The notes below the pieces were generated by a model. That model worked only from the letters and a program-made list of their open reading frames with translations. It was not told the DNA's origin and searched no databases. From Akkermansia sp. (GTDB lineage Bacteria; Verrucomicrobiota; Verrucomicrobiia; Verrucomicrobiales; Akkermansiaceae): DNA of 64,000 nt. The stretch covers positions 115,913-179,912 of the forward strand of contig JAFWYD010000008.1 of assembly GCA_017517805.1 (NCBI GenBank). The letters run 5' to 3'. Every line of letters begins with the position of its first letter. Within the stretch, counting starts at the first letter, position 1. The position numbers and the translations under genes were made by a program. This document shows positions 8,529-17,108 of this stretch, piece by piece.

Positions 8529-10598
8529 TTACTTTCCCTGAATCTGCTGTTTTACCTGTTGAATGAGGACCTCGCCAATCATAGCGGAGCCAGCAGGCGT
8601 GATGTGGTTGTTGTCTCTGAACAATATGACACCATTCTCAATTGCTCTGGCTTCCCCGTTCTTGAAGAAGAGGGGGGAGGGGTTGATGAGTTTGCACAAC
8701 CCCTCGGCCTCCAATGTTCGCAAAATGCCGAGAGCCTTTTCGTAACGCTCCAGATATTCTGGCTCTGTGCACACGAATGCGGGGGTATCATTGACCGCCT
8801 GGGTGCGTTTCAGATAGCGCGCGTAGGTCAGGATATTATCGTTCTGGAATGCTGGCAATGGCTCTATCAGGAAGACTGTCTTTCCAGCGGCCTTCACCAG
8901 CTGAAGGAATTCCCTGAGCTGGGGAATGTGGGACTCCATGCCCTTGTTTTCTACTGCCTGGTGATTCCAGTCGGTCGGCATGCGATCCCCACGGGCCCAA
9001 TGATGGCCGACTATGACAACTTTGAGCTCGGGGTGGGCTTCCAGCCAGCGAAGGAAGGCTTCACCTTTTTCCCGGTTGAAGAAGTAGCTGGGGTCATTGG
9101 GGAAGCTCACGTGGCGGTTCCAGTAGGGAATCATGATGGTAGTGAGCTGAACACCCGAGATGCCGGATTTCCAGGCGTGCAGGTCCAGACCAGACATCAG
9201 GTGCTGCCCATGCGAGTCTCCGATGACGACAAACTGCGGGCTGAGTTCCTGGTTGCCCAGGGCCATGAGTTCAATGGAGTTGTTGAGGGCGGCCTGGTTG
9301 TAGGCAAAGCGCTGCCATCCTGCATTGGTCTTGATGGCTGCTTTATCAAATGCTCTCCAGATATCTGAATCAGGGCGGCAGCTCTTCAGGTCGCCGTTGT
9401 ATGAGGGCAGGGCTACGGCGTTTGCCTCAGCATTCCAGTATGCGCGCAATCCCTTTGTTTTGTGGATGGCCTGGCTCATGCCCCATGCACTTACGCAGAG
9501 CACGATGCATACCCAGGGTTTCAGTTTTCTGGTTTCCACGCCATACCAGAAGACCCAGGCCACCAGGAAGCTGACTCCCAGTATCAGGAGTGATGCTTCC
9601 CATCCCGGTGCCTGGAAGGTGGCTCCCTTGTAGGCTACCAGCAGTGGCATGTGCACCAGGTACAAGGAAAATGATATGGCCCCGATACCCCTCATGAGCG
9701 GGTTGTCCAGCAACTTGACCGCAGGGCTGCCTGGCAGGTAGCGGATAATCAGGATAGTGCCCAGCACCACGACCGGGGTCAGATGGGCAGCGCGTTCATC
9801 GTGCAGAATGGAGGGTATCAGCACCATGAGGAGCCCCGCAATACCCAGGATGCATTCGCGCCAGCGTTTGCTGCCTGGTGCGGGAAGCAGGAGGATAAGG
9901 CCACCTGCCAGCAGGGTCCAGAGCCGGGGGAAGGTTGAGTAGTAGGAGACATCCGGGCTCTCTAGTGAGCAGCCGCAGGCATTGAGCAACAGGCAGATGC
10001 CGGGTGCCGTGCTGGTGAAAAACGAGGCCAGCCCCACCCCCCACAGCAGCACATGGGCCAGTTTCCTGGAGACGCGGCTGCAGCACAGGGTCCACAAGAC
10101 ATAGCCGATGTAGCTGATCAGGAAGAATTGCACTGTGACGGAGAGGTACCACGTATGCAGGAATGGGTTCATGCCTGAGCCTTCTGCAAAGTAACCTGCC
10201 GTGCTTTTTGCCAGGTAAATGTTGGCGGTCCCTTCCAGCGCGCGTTTGGCGGTGCGGGCCATGGTGCTCAGCTGGTCACAGTCCAGGAAGAATAAACACA
10301 GAATGGTGCCCGCTATGAGCATGACGGCCATCGGTGGCCAGAGACGGTAGAACTTTCCGACTGTAAACCTTACGGCGCTCCGCCAGTCCAGCGCGTTGAT
10401 TTTACCTTTGGCAAAAGAGCCAATGAGAAAATACCCCATAATGACGAAGAATACATCCACTCCAAAATACCCGAACGGCAGGGTCAGAGCGGGGGGCATC
10501 ACCGCATTGTTCTGGCTGATATGGAACCAGACTACAAGAAGAATGGCGAGTCCTCGCAAACCTGCCACGTGGGTGAGAAAGTTGGTTTGTTTCTGCAT
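8529..10598 (-). CDS. Acyltransferase-3 / SGNH two-domain O-acetyltransferase
   Basis: This 689-residue membrane enzyme has the OafA/YrhL architecture. An N-terminal acyltransferase-3 domain of about ten helices (VAGLRGLAI and VVWFHIS hold the conserved Arg and His) covers residues 1-380. A periplasmic SGNH domain follows, with block I GDSHG near 459 and block V DNNH near 660. Such proteins move acetyl groups across the inner membrane and O-acetylate LPS, O-antigen or peptidoglycan sugars. Here it is first in the operon ending with the GT6 gene, so the substrate is probably this locus's polysaccharide. Both sets of catalytic motifs are intact. Confidence 0.93.
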   Translation of the reverse strand: MQKQTNFLTHVAGLRGLAILLVVWFHISQNNAVMPPALTLPFGYFGVDVFFVIMGYFLIGSFAKGKINALDWRSAVRFTVGKFYRLWPPMAVMLIAGTILCLFFLDCDQLSTMARTAKRALEGTANIYLAKSTAGYFAEGSGMNPFLHTWYLSVTVQFFLISYIGYVLWTLCCSRVSRKLAHVLLWGVGLASFFTSTAPGICLLLNACGCSLESPDVSYYSTFPRLWTLLAGGLILLLPAPGSKRWRECILGIAGLLMVLIPSILHDERAAHLTPVVVLGTILIIRYLPGSPAVKLLDNPLMRGIGAISFSLYLVHMPLLVAYKGATFQAPGWEASLLILGVSFLVAWVFWYGVETRKLKPWVCIVLCVSAWGMSQAIHKTKGLRAYWNAEANAVALPSYNGDLKSCRPDSDIWRAFDKAAIKTNAGWQRFAYNQAALNNSIELMALGNQELSPQFVVIGDSHGQHLMSGLDLHAWKSGISGVQLTTIMIPYWNRHVSFPNDPSYFFNREKGEAFLRWLEAHPELKVVIVGHHWARGDRMPTDWNHQAVENKGMESHIPQLREFLQLVKAAGKTVFLIEPLPAFQNDNILTYARYLKRTQAVNDTPAFVCTEPEYLERYEKALGILRTLEAEGLCKLINPSPLFFKNGEARAIENGVILFRDNNHITPAGSAMIGEVLIQQVKQQIQGK

Positions 10599-10647
10599 AG
10601 TGTTGAAGGTGTAGGCGAAAAACCAGGGGATATGGCCTGCTTCCTGT

Positions 10648-10695
10648 ATTCTAGAGTATTTGCTCTGCGATGTACAGGATAATTTCCTGAAAAGT
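10648..10695 (-). promoter_or_regulatory. Polysaccharide promoter 1 (acyltransferase operon)
   Basis: On the minus strand there is a TGTACA -35 box (10671-10676), a 17-bp spacer and a TAGAAT -10 box (10648-10653). A TTTTCA box (TGAAAA on the plus strand at 10688) lies 11 bp upstream of the -35 box. The same arrangement precedes the genes at 12022 and 21411. Confidence 0.65.
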
Positions 10696-10706
10696 ACTTA
10701 CCTGCA

Positions 10707-10734
10707 CACGTGTCCCAAAGATTTGGGACACGTG
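10707..10734. repeat. Inverted repeat of TTGGGACACGTG
   Basis: A perfect 12-bp inverted repeat (arms 10707-10718 and 10723-10734) has a 4-nt loop. A third, slightly altered arm lies at 10901-10915. It could be a transcript hairpin or a protein-binding site; there is no T-run. Confidence 0.7.
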
Positions 10735-10762
10735 GATTGACGATTGACGATTGACAATTGAC
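10735..10762. repeat. Heptanucleotide tandem element A
   Basis: Three copies of GATTGAC are followed by one AATTGAC, in exact 7-bp register. Read on the other strand the unit is GTCAATC/GTCAATT, the same unit as element D at 63629-63663. Confidence 0.8.
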
Positions 10763-11041
10763 GAAATGAAAGTTAGCGGCTTACGCCGTTAGAGGCACAA
10801 ATGAAAGCTTGCTGCCGTTGGCGAACTTTGTGAAACCCCGAGCTTATTTTTCTCATTATCGTACTCAATATGGGCTGATAACGGCTCTTTCCCTTCAATC
10901 TTTGGGACACATGTGACTTACCACCCGCACCACATGTGGCTTATCGGGGTCGGAAGGTGCGGGCTCAACGTTTCAAGAAGGTCGCGACAGGTGCCGGATA
11001 CCCGGTGCCTGGTCATCACCAACTTGTGCCCGGAGGCGGGG

Positions 11042-12022
11042 TTACTGATAGGTGGTCGTGTTTAAATCCTCCGTGAGAATCAAGTGATCTCCGAATATCT
11101 TATCCCATTTATCGGGTACAAAGGGTCGTAATCCTGCGGCTGGGCAGAAGGTGAGTTCGCCGAAGTACAGTTTTTCTCCAAGCTGCATGAAATCAACTCT
11201 GACAAATGGGAATGGCTCCGCCAGGATTCTGGCCATTTCAACCATAGCGTCCCACATGGCAGGCATTGCAATGTCCTGGGCCAGATTCGGATAGCCGCGG
11301 GTCAGGTCGATCTGCTGCATGTTCATGTCGAAGTAGCTGATGCGCAATTTTTCGCTATCCCAGCTATCTGTGGCTACATGGAGGAATTGCGGTTCCCCAT
11401 GGAAACAGAAGAATTTGTAGTCTTTTACGGGGAGTCCGGATGCGTTCAGGTAGGTTTCTGCGATGATTTTCGGTTCAATGTTCTTGTATCCCCATTCCAG
11501 GAAATTGTAGTAATGGTTACCTTCTGGACGCATCCAATTCTTTAAGTCCTCACGTGCCTGTGCAATGTTCAGCGCTGATTTATCCGGGCAGATGATATTC
11601 TGACTACTTCCCCAGTTTACCTTCATGGCAAATTCATTCGGCAGGGTATCGAAATCCACATCCTCTGCGTTCTCCCATACACCCAGCATTGGAACCAGAT
11701 ATTCCTCGCCGATTTTCTCCTTGACATATTCCCGCACCTTATACTTATCTGCACACAGCGTCAATAGAGGGTTGTGGTAGTACAATTTGAGCCACTGCAA
11801 TTTCTCATTGAACGTTTGGGGATGCTCTAGGTCCGGAGTGTAACCAAGGCTTGCTTCGAACTGGGTTTCCAGAATAATGCGGGCTTGCGTGAGATTGAGG
11901 GATTTGAAGCGTCCTCTGAAGGCTTTTTCGTACTCAGGTCTCAGAGGTCGGGTACACACCTTGATGCCTAGGAAATAGTATCGGCACTTGTACCCTCGAA
12001 TCTCTTTACGGATGATATTCAT
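11042..12022 (-). CDS. TupA-like ATP-grasp family protein, polysaccharide locus
   Basis: This 326-residue protein resembles the TupA-like ATP-grasp family found in capsule and teichuronopeptide loci. Visible family features are FNEKLQWLKLYY near residue 89, DKYKVREYV near 108, the central VKDYKFFCFHGEP near 198 and the C-terminal FVRVDFMQ...FGELTF block (about 275-295). ATP-grasp members typically ligate amino acids to a carboxylate, which would suit decoration of a uronic acid made by the nearby ugd/epimerase genes; that is inference. Its N-terminus (CRYYFLGIKV) carries a version of the locus's shared motif. It has its own TGTACA-type promoter and is divergent from the acetyltransferase at 12326. 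Confidence 0.75.
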   Translation of the reverse strand: MNIIRKEIRGYKCRYYFLGIKVCTRPLRPEYEKAFRGRFKSLNLTQARIILETQFEASLGYTPDLEHPQTFNEKLQWLKLYYHNPLLTLCADKYKVREYVKEKIGEEYLVPMLGVWENAEDVDFDTLPNEFAMKVNWGSSQNIICPDKSALNIAQAREDLKNWMRPEGNHYYNFLEWGYKNIEPKIIAETYLNASGLPVKDYKFFCFHGEPQFLHVATDSWDSEKLRISYFDMNMQQIDLTRGYPNLAQDIAMPAMWDAMVEMARILAEPFPFVRVDFMQLGEKLYFGELTFCPAAGLRPFVPDKWDKIFGDHLILTEDLNTTTYQ

Positions 12023-12077
12023 AACGTTCTTTTATTGAATTTTGTCGCATGGATATGCGGGTTGCTGCACTCCATTG

Positions 12078-12127
12078 CGAGTTTATCGTATAAGCGATGC
12101 GATGTACAGGAAAATTTTTGAAAACGT
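12078..12127 (-). promoter_or_regulatory. Polysaccharide promoter 2 (TupA-like gene)
   Basis: A TGTACA -35 box (12103-12108), 17-bp spacer and TAAACT -10 box (12080-12085) lie on the minus strand, with a TTTTCA box (TGAAAA on plus at 12119) 10 bp upstream. The segment 12078-12103 is repeated in inverted orientation at 12250-12275. Confidence 0.65.
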
Positions 12128-12249
12128 TCTTATTGAATATCGAAAGCAAATGCGCATGCTTACCTTTCCCGGGGAATAAAACAGATGCATTGCTTTCCTG
12201 TTGTTTGTTACACATTTTAATTTAATGCTTTAAGATTAGCAGTAACGCA

Positions 12250-12275
12250 ATCGCATCGCTTATGCGATAGACTCG
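12250..12275 (+). promoter_or_regulatory. Promoter of the + strand acetyltransferase within inverted repeat
   Basis: The 26-bp segment matches the minus-strand promoter segment 12078-12103 at 24 positions. It includes a TAGACT -10 box (12267-12272), while the -35 position reads only ACGCAA. The two promoters therefore share spacer and -10 but not the TGTACA box. Confidence 0.55.
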
Positions 12276-12325
12276 GAGGAAAATGGGGTTGATTCTGCCG
12301 CCATGGAAACAGACGACACTACAAA

Positions 12326-12934
12326 ATGAAGATATTAGAGAAAAGGAAGAATGCGGATGGGCAGCGGGAGATTCGTTTCATGGGAATCCGGCTGTGGAAG
12401 TATAGGAGGAAGAAGCCGCTTACAGCCGTGGAGCAGGCTCGTGCCCTCGGGGTCAGGATTGGAGAGCGCGTGCGATTGACCGCAATTCCCGAGTCCCCGT
12501 CACCAGTATGGGGGTCTGAGCCCTACTTGATTGAAATCGGGGATGATTGCGTGTTTTCGTTTGGTATCACCTTCCTGACGCATGATGCGAGCATCCGCAC
12601 GTCGCACCGCATTTATCCCGAAGGTGGCCTCTTCACGAAGTTTGGCAGAATCCGGGTTGGCAACGAGGTGTTTATTGGTTGCCGTGTCATCATCATGCCG
12701 GGTGTGACTATCGGTAACCGTTGCGTTATCGGGGCAGGTTCAGTCGTGACCCGAAGCATCCCGGATGGTGAAGTCTGGGCGGGAAACCCGGCCCGCTTTA
12801 TCTGCACTTCTGAGCAATTGGCGCATAAGCAGTACATCAATTCCCAGACGCCGGAGCATCAGGAATTGGAAGCAATTGTTGCAGCCGCTCGCGGGGGAAG
12901 GGCAATCCTGCCGAGTGAGGCTTACTTTGAATAA
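12326..12934 (+). CDS. Left-handed beta-helix (hexapeptide) acetyltransferase
   Basis: This 202-residue protein is a member of the hexapeptide-repeat acetyltransferases (NodL/Maa/VatD-like). TFLTHDASI near 78 carries the conserved His region, and FIGCRVIIMPGVTIGN to VVTRSIPDGEVWAGNPARFI (about 111-160) are the turns of the helix and the CoA-binding end. It should O- or N-acetylate a sugar. It is the only plus-strand gene of the polysaccharide locus and a close paralogue of the convergent gene at 13009. The start region QREIRFMGIRLWKYRRK is the shared basic motif. No Shine-Dalgarno precedes the ATG. Confidence 0.88.
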   Translation: MKILEKRKNADGQREIRFMGIRLWKYRRKKPLTAVEQARALGVRIGERVRLTAIPESPSPVWGSEPYLIEIGDDCVFSFGITFLTHDASIRTSHRIYPEGGLFTKFGRIRVGNEVFIGCRVIIMPGVTIGNRCVIGAGSVVTRSIPDGEVWAGNPARFICTSEQLAHKQYINSQTPEHQELEAIVAAARGGRAILPSEAYFE

Positions 12935-13008
12935 TGATTCGCAGAAACGGGGTAGCCTGGCAGCAGCAGAGGATGGTGATGATAGCTGTGCCTGACGGTG
13001 CGTGAGAA

Positions 13009-13593
13009 TCACGTGGCGCTTTTCATCTGGGCTACAAATTGCATGAGCTCCTGGTGCTCAGGGGTGCTGGAATAGGCGTTCTGAGCTGTGCCCAGGTCAA
13101 TTGTTTTTTTGATGAAACGGGCAGGATTTCCCGCCCAGACTTCACCATCCGGGATACTTCGGGTCACGACTGAACCAGCCCCGATAATGCAGTCATTGCC
13201 GATGGTTACACCTGGCATGATGATGGTATGGCAGCCAATGAAGCAATTATTGCCTATACGTATGCGCCCGAATTTGTTCATTTGGGTGATGCCGGCTGCG
13301 TGCGCCGCAGCAGTAATGCTGCCATCGTGGGTCAGAAAGGTCACTCCGAAGGAAATGAGGCAGTCCTCGCCGATGCTGATGAGGAAGGGTTCTGAGCCAA
13401 GTTCCGGATACGAGTCTTCCTTGGGGTAAATCACAAAACGGGTACGCTCACCCACTTGCACCCCCATGTTGCGGATAACATCTGCCGGGAGCTCCCTGTG
13501 TTTCCGCTTCCGGTATCGGAGTATAGTCCTACCGCAGATGCGGATTTCGCGCATGCCCCTCGGTAGTTTGACTTTTTCAAAAAACTTACTCAT
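13009..13593 (-). CDS. Left-handed beta-helix (hexapeptide) acetyltransferase, paralogue
   Basis: A 194-residue hexapeptide acetyltransferase shares long blocks with the gene at 12326, including GSEPFLISIGEDC, TFLTHDGSI and the C-terminal SVVTRSIPDGEVWAGNPARF. The N-terminus (MREIRICGRTILRYRKRK) again carries the basic motif. It is the last gene of the nine-gene rhamnose/uronate operon, 6 bp after the TOD1-type glycosyltransferase gene. It should acetylate a sugar of the same polysaccharide, possibly at a different position from its paralogue. The two genes face each other across 74 bp, consistent with an inverted duplication. Confidence 0.88.
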   Translation of the reverse strand: MSKFFEKVKLPRGMREIRICGRTILRYRKRKHRELPADVIRNMGVQVGERTRFVIYPKEDSYPELGSEPFLISIGEDCLISFGVTFLTHDGSITAAAHAAGITQMNKFGRIRIGNNCFIGCHTIIMPGVTIGNDCIIGAGSVVTRSIPDGEVWAGNPARFIKKTIDLGTAQNAYSSTPEHQELMQFVAQMKSAT

Positions 13594-13599
13594 ACCTGC

Positions 13600-14721
13600 T
13601 TATCTGCCTTTCTTGTGTCCGAAAACGTAGAAGTCGTTGATGAGGTATCGCGTGTTTTCAAAGGTGATATCCGCAGGCTTGATTCCGTTTTTCCAGAGCA
13701 GGTAGACGAGCGAGAGCTGGTCTCGCTTGGCGTATTGTTCAATCATGCTCCACCATTCTTCCATGATGGAGATAACCTCCGGAGCATGGTGGCGGCGGTA
13801 GAGTACATTGTTTTCGCAGAAGCCGTAGTTGCGGGGCATGCCGGCCTGCTGCAGCACTTCTCGCTCCTGCAGGATGAGTTCCTGCTTGTCGAGCTGCGCT
13901 CGGAGCACGTCCTCATACTCCGAATAGATGCACAGGTTCTTGGGGTGCCGCGGCAGGATAAAGGGAGCATCTTTCTCCTGAATCACCCGGAAGAGATAGT
14001 CCGTCAGGAGGTTGATGTTGGAGTCTATGTAGAGGCTTTCTTCGTATTCCGGGAAGAGCAGGTGCGGGTGGGTCTTGTGCCACCGGTTGTTGCGCGTTGT
14101 ATCCGATGCCGTATACTGCAAGGGGCGGGTCTGCCAGATGCCGACCCTGCCTGCCTTCAAATCTGCCTCATTGTCGGTGAAGCAGACGTAATCCGCGGCT
14201 TCATTGGTATAGTAGTAGGCTGCAAGGTCATGCAAGTCATCGTAATCATTGGTGATGCAGGTGTAGATGACCATGCGGGCTTTTCGCCCTGGCTGCTGCT
14301 GCCAGTAGCGCGCGATGATTTCCTGCTCGTTCCTGGCGCGGAAATTGTTCTTGTTGTCCGGGAAGAAGGCGCGGTCCAGCCCCCGTGAGTAGTACCGGAG
14401 AATGGGGTTCTTGTGGTGCTTATCCCCGCGGAAGTAGGATACGTTCAGGTAGGCAGAGGGGGATTCGCCCTTTTTCCAGCCTTCGTTCAGCCAATGTTCC
14501 AGTGCTTGCTGGCGGTTGAAGGAATAGCCGTACTGGCTGACGTACCAGACGGGATCCCACAGGAAGGAGTTCTCGATGAAGTCTTTCTCCCTGTCTGCCA
14601 GCTTTTCGGCGACCGTCATATCCGATCGGAACTTGAACGGAATGCCCAGAATCCGCACCTTCCGGGTGCCATCCGGGGTGCGCTGGGATTGGTAGAAGAT
14701 GCGTGAGAGTCTGCTGCTCAT
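13600..14721 (-). CDS. TOD1/MUCI70 (DUF616)-type glycosyltransferase
   Basis: The C-terminal half of this 373-residue protein looks like the TOD1/MUCI70 glycosyltransferase family: VIYTCITNDYDDL near 152, the DXD-like YIDSNINL near 230 and the late RDQLSLVYLLWKNG near 335. The N-terminal half has the WDPVWYVSQYG...HWLNEGWKKGESPSAYLN pattern often found ahead of bacterial surface-glycan transferases. Residues 15-32 (GTRKVRILGIPFKFR) carry the locus's shared basic motif. Position between the UDP-glucuronate epimerase and an acetyltransferase suggests it adds a sugar to the same glycan. Donor unknown. Confidence 0.75.
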   Translation of the reverse strand: MSSRLSRIFYQSQRTPDGTRKVRILGIPFKFRSDMTVAEKLADREKDFIENSFLWDPVWYVSQYGYSFNRQQALEHWLNEGWKKGESPSAYLNVSYFRGDKHHKNPILRYYSRGLDRAFFPDNKNNFRARNEQEIIARYWQQQPGRKARMVIYTCITNDYDDLHDLAAYYYTNEAADYVCFTDNEADLKAGRVGIWQTRPLQYTASDTTRNNRWHKTHPHLLFPEYEESLYIDSNINLLTDYLFRVIQEKDAPFILPRHPKNLCIYSEYEDVLRAQLDKQELILQEREVLQQAGMPRNYGFCENNVLYRRHHAPEVISIMEEWWSMIEQYAKRDQLSLVYLLWKNGIKPADITFENTRYLINDFYVFGHKKGR

Positions 14722-14761
14722 CGTTTCGAGCCAGGTTGTGGGATTTGAAGACTAGATGGCC

Positions 14762-15775
14762 TTACTTGTCACCGTGGTAGTATGACTTGTACCAACGGAC
14801 AAATTGGGCCAGACCGGAATCAAGACTGGTGCTGGGCTTGAACCCGAAGTCGCGTTCCAGCGGGGCGACATCGGCATAGGTCTGGTAGACATCCCCTGGT
14901 TGCATGGGCAGGAATTCCTTCTCCACGGGTTTATCAATCAGCCCTTCGGCCATGAGGTTTTTCTCCAGGGTTTCAACAAAGTACAGCAGGCCTTCCGGCT
15001 GGTTGTTGCCGATGTTGTATACCGTATAGCGCGTGCCGTCTTCTGATGCCTTGGGCGGAGAAGGAATGATGGCATTGATGCCGGTTACGATATCATCGAT
15101 ATAGGTGAAGTCGCGGCGCATATCACCGTGGTTGAATATCTGGATGGTTTCCCCCTTCAGGATTTTGCGGGTGAAGCTGAAGTAGGCCATGTCGGGGCGC
15201 CCCATGGGACCGTATACGGTAAAGAATCTGAGACCGGTGCTGGGGATGCCGTACAACTTGCTGTATGCATGCGCCATCAGCTCATTGCTCTTCTTGGTGG
15301 CTGCGTAGAGCGATACCGGGTTGTCCACCTTGTCATCCACAGAGTATGGCACTTTCTTGTTCAGCCCGTATACAGAGGAAGAGGAGGCATACAGGAGGTG
15401 GGCCACCGGATAGTGCCGGCAGGCTTCCAGGATGTTGAAGAAACCGATGATGTTGCTCTGAATGTAGGCATCCGGGTTGGTGATGCTGTACCGCACTCCC
15501 GCCTGGGCGGCCAGGTTGACTACGACATCCGGGTGGTATTTTTCGAATGTTTCAAAGACCTTTTCCTTATCTGCCAGATCTCCTTTGATAAAGTGCAGGT
15601 TGGCGTTGAGCCCGAGCAATTGCTGCAGTCTGTGCTCCTTCAGGGAAACATCGTAATAATCGTTCATGTTGTCAATCCCGACAATGCACACATCCTGCCC
15701 ATGTTCCTGGAAGATGCGTTTTGCAAGGAATGAACCGATGAATCCTGCAATTCCTGTTATGAGAATTGTTTTCAT
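14762..15775 (-). CDS. UDP-glucuronate 4-epimerase (NAD-dependent, SDR)
   Basis: This 337-residue short-chain dehydrogenase/reductase has the NAD loop GIAGFIG at 8-14 and the catalytic YAATK motif near 159. The early block IDNMNDYYDVSLKEHRL is the hallmark of UDP-glucuronate epimerases rather than of GalE. It should convert UDP-GlcA to UDP-GalA. The substrate would come from the ugd product encoded 7 bp upstream. It is part of the operon transcribed from 21443. Confidence 0.9.
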   Translation of the reverse strand: MKTILITGIAGFIGSFLAKRIFQEHGQDVCIVGIDNMNDYYDVSLKEHRLQQLLGLNANLHFIKGDLADKEKVFETFEKYHPDVVVNLAAQAGVRYSITNPDAYIQSNIIGFFNILEACRHYPVAHLLYASSSSVYGLNKKVPYSVDDKVDNPVSLYAATKKSNELMAHAYSKLYGIPSTGLRFFTVYGPMGRPDMAYFSFTRKILKGETIQIFNHGDMRRDFTYIDDIVTGINAIIPSPPKASEDGTRYTVYNIGNNQPEGLLYFVETLEKNLMAEGLIDKPVEKEFLPMQPGDVYQTYADVAPLERDFGFKPSTSLDSGLAQFVRWYKSYYHGDK

Positions 15776-15782
15776 TGCCGTA

Positions 15783-17093
15783 TCAGCCTATTCTTTTGTA
15801 GATGAAGCCTGCGTCTGTTACTTCTTCCGGGTCGTATAGATTGCGGCCATCGATGATGACTTTGCCGCGCATGGTCTTGCGCACCACGGCCCAGCTCGGG
15901 GAGCGGAACTGCTTCCAGTCTGTCACGATGACCAGGGCATCTGCATCGATGAGCGGTTCGTACATATCCGCGCAGTAGGTGACAGGCGCATCGCCCAGGC
16001 GGCGCTTTGCTTCTTCGATTGCAACGGGGTCGTAGACATGGATATCGCATCCGGCTTCCATAAGTGATGCTATGAGATTCAGGGAAGGGGCTTCGCGCAT
16101 ATCATCTGTCCCAGCCTTGAAGGCCAGCCCCCATACCGCAATCCTCTTGCCTGCGAGCTCTGGCATCGCTTGCTGAAGCTTCTTGAATGGCACATTCTTC
16201 TGCTCTTCGTTTACTTCATCTACCGCACGGAGGATTCTCATACTACGCCCGCATTCTTCTGCTGTGCGTACCAGGGCTTTGACATCCTTGGGGAAACACG
16301 AGCCGCCGTAGCCGCATCCCGGGAAGAGGAAACTCTTGCCGATGCGGGTATCGGACCCGATGCCTTTGCGGACTTCATCGACATCTGCCCCTACCACCTC
16401 ACACAGGTTGGCAATCTCATTCATGAATGAAATACGCGTGGCCAGCATGCTGTTGGCTGCGTACTTAATCATCTCTGCGCTGGGAACCGAGGTGAACAGC
16501 ATGCGCTCGCCGCTCAGCATGAACGGACGGTAAAGCCGGCGCATCAGTTTGGCTCCGCGCTCATCCTCCACGCCCACCACCACGCGGTCCGGCCGCATGA
16601 AGTCATCAATGGCAGAGCCTTCCTTCAGGAATTCCGGGTTGCTTGCCACCCCGAAATGGATGTTCTCTCCCCTCTTGGCGAGTTCTTCCTGCACAACAGC
16701 CTTTACCTTGCTGGCCGTGCCAACCGGCACGGTGCTCTTGGTGACAAGAAGTGTGTAGCGCTTGATGTTCTGGCCAAACTCCCGGGCGACCTGGAGCACA
16801 TACTGCAAGTCGGCAGAGCCATCCTCATCCGGCGGTGTGCCTACAGCAGAGAAAACGATATCTGCATCTTCCAGACAGTCCTTCAGCGCGGTTGCAAAGT
16901 GCATGCGGTTGGCAGATACATTGCGCTCCACCATTTCCTGCAGCCCGGGTTCATAGATGGGGATGATACCATTGCGCAGCGCTTCAATCTTATTGACGTT
17001 GACATCCACGCAGGTGACATCGTTGCCCATTTCTGCAAAGCAGGTGCCAGTCACCAGTCCGACATAGCCGGTTCCTACCATTACAATATTCAT
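15783..17093 (-). CDS. ugd: UDP-glucose 6-dehydrogenase
   Basis: This enzyme oxidises UDP-glucose to UDP-glucuronate in two NAD-dependent steps. The 436-residue protein opens with MNIVMVGTGYVGLVTG, the nucleotide loop, and has the catalytic cysteine in GYGGSCFPKD (about residue 260). The C-terminal UDP-binding domain contains VWGLAFKAGTDDMREAPS. Length and motifs are normal. It lies 15 bp downstream of rfbB and 7 bp upstream of the epimerase that would use its product. Confidence 0.96.
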   Translation of the reverse strand: MNIVMVGTGYVGLVTGTCFAEMGNDVTCVDVNVNKIEALRNGIIPIYEPGLQEMVERNVSANRMHFATALKDCLEDADIVFSAVGTPPDEDGSADLQYVLQVAREFGQNIKRYTLLVTKSTVPVGTASKVKAVVQEELAKRGENIHFGVASNPEFLKEGSAIDDFMRPDRVVVGVEDERGAKLMRRLYRPFMLSGERMLFTSVPSAEMIKYAANSMLATRISFMNEIANLCEVVGADVDEVRKGIGSDTRIGKSFLFPGCGYGGSCFPKDVKALVRTAEECGRSMRILRAVDEVNEEQKNVPFKKLQQAMPELAGKRIAVWGLAFKAGTDDMREAPSLNLIASLMEAGCDIHVYDPVAIEEAKRRLGDAPVTYCADMYEPLIDADALVIVTDWKQFRSPSWAVVRKTMRGKVIIDGRNLYDPEEVTDAGFIYKRIG

Positions 17094-17108
17094 AACACAA
17101 AAGCGGGT

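Larger units (their letters stand above)
10599..11041. other. 443-bp gene-free stretch with promoter and repeats
   Basis: I see no gene here. It holds the promoter of the acyltransferase operon (10648-10676), an inverted repeat of TTGGGACACGTG, a heptamer repeat (10735-10762), a third TTTGGGACACATGTG copy at 10901-10915, and near-direct repeats of CACATGTG at 10908 and 10931. An imperfect hairpin lies near 10989-11013. Confidence 0.6.
12023..12325. other. 303-bp divergent regulatory region
   Basis: No gene is evident. It separates the TupA-like gene (minus) from the acetyltransferase (plus) and contains both promoters plus a 26-bp inverted repeat. A strong GGAGGA sequence at 12275-12280 precedes an ATG at 12283 that opens a 40-codon frame overlapping the acetyltransferase out of frame. 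It could be a leader peptide, but nothing else supports that. Confidence 0.5.

Noticed and set aside
12283..12405. A 40-codon frame with a strong GGAGGA, overlapping the + strand acetyltransferase out of frame
   Set aside because: Its product has no notable features, and a single good ribosome-binding sequence is not enough in a genome that mostly lacks them.
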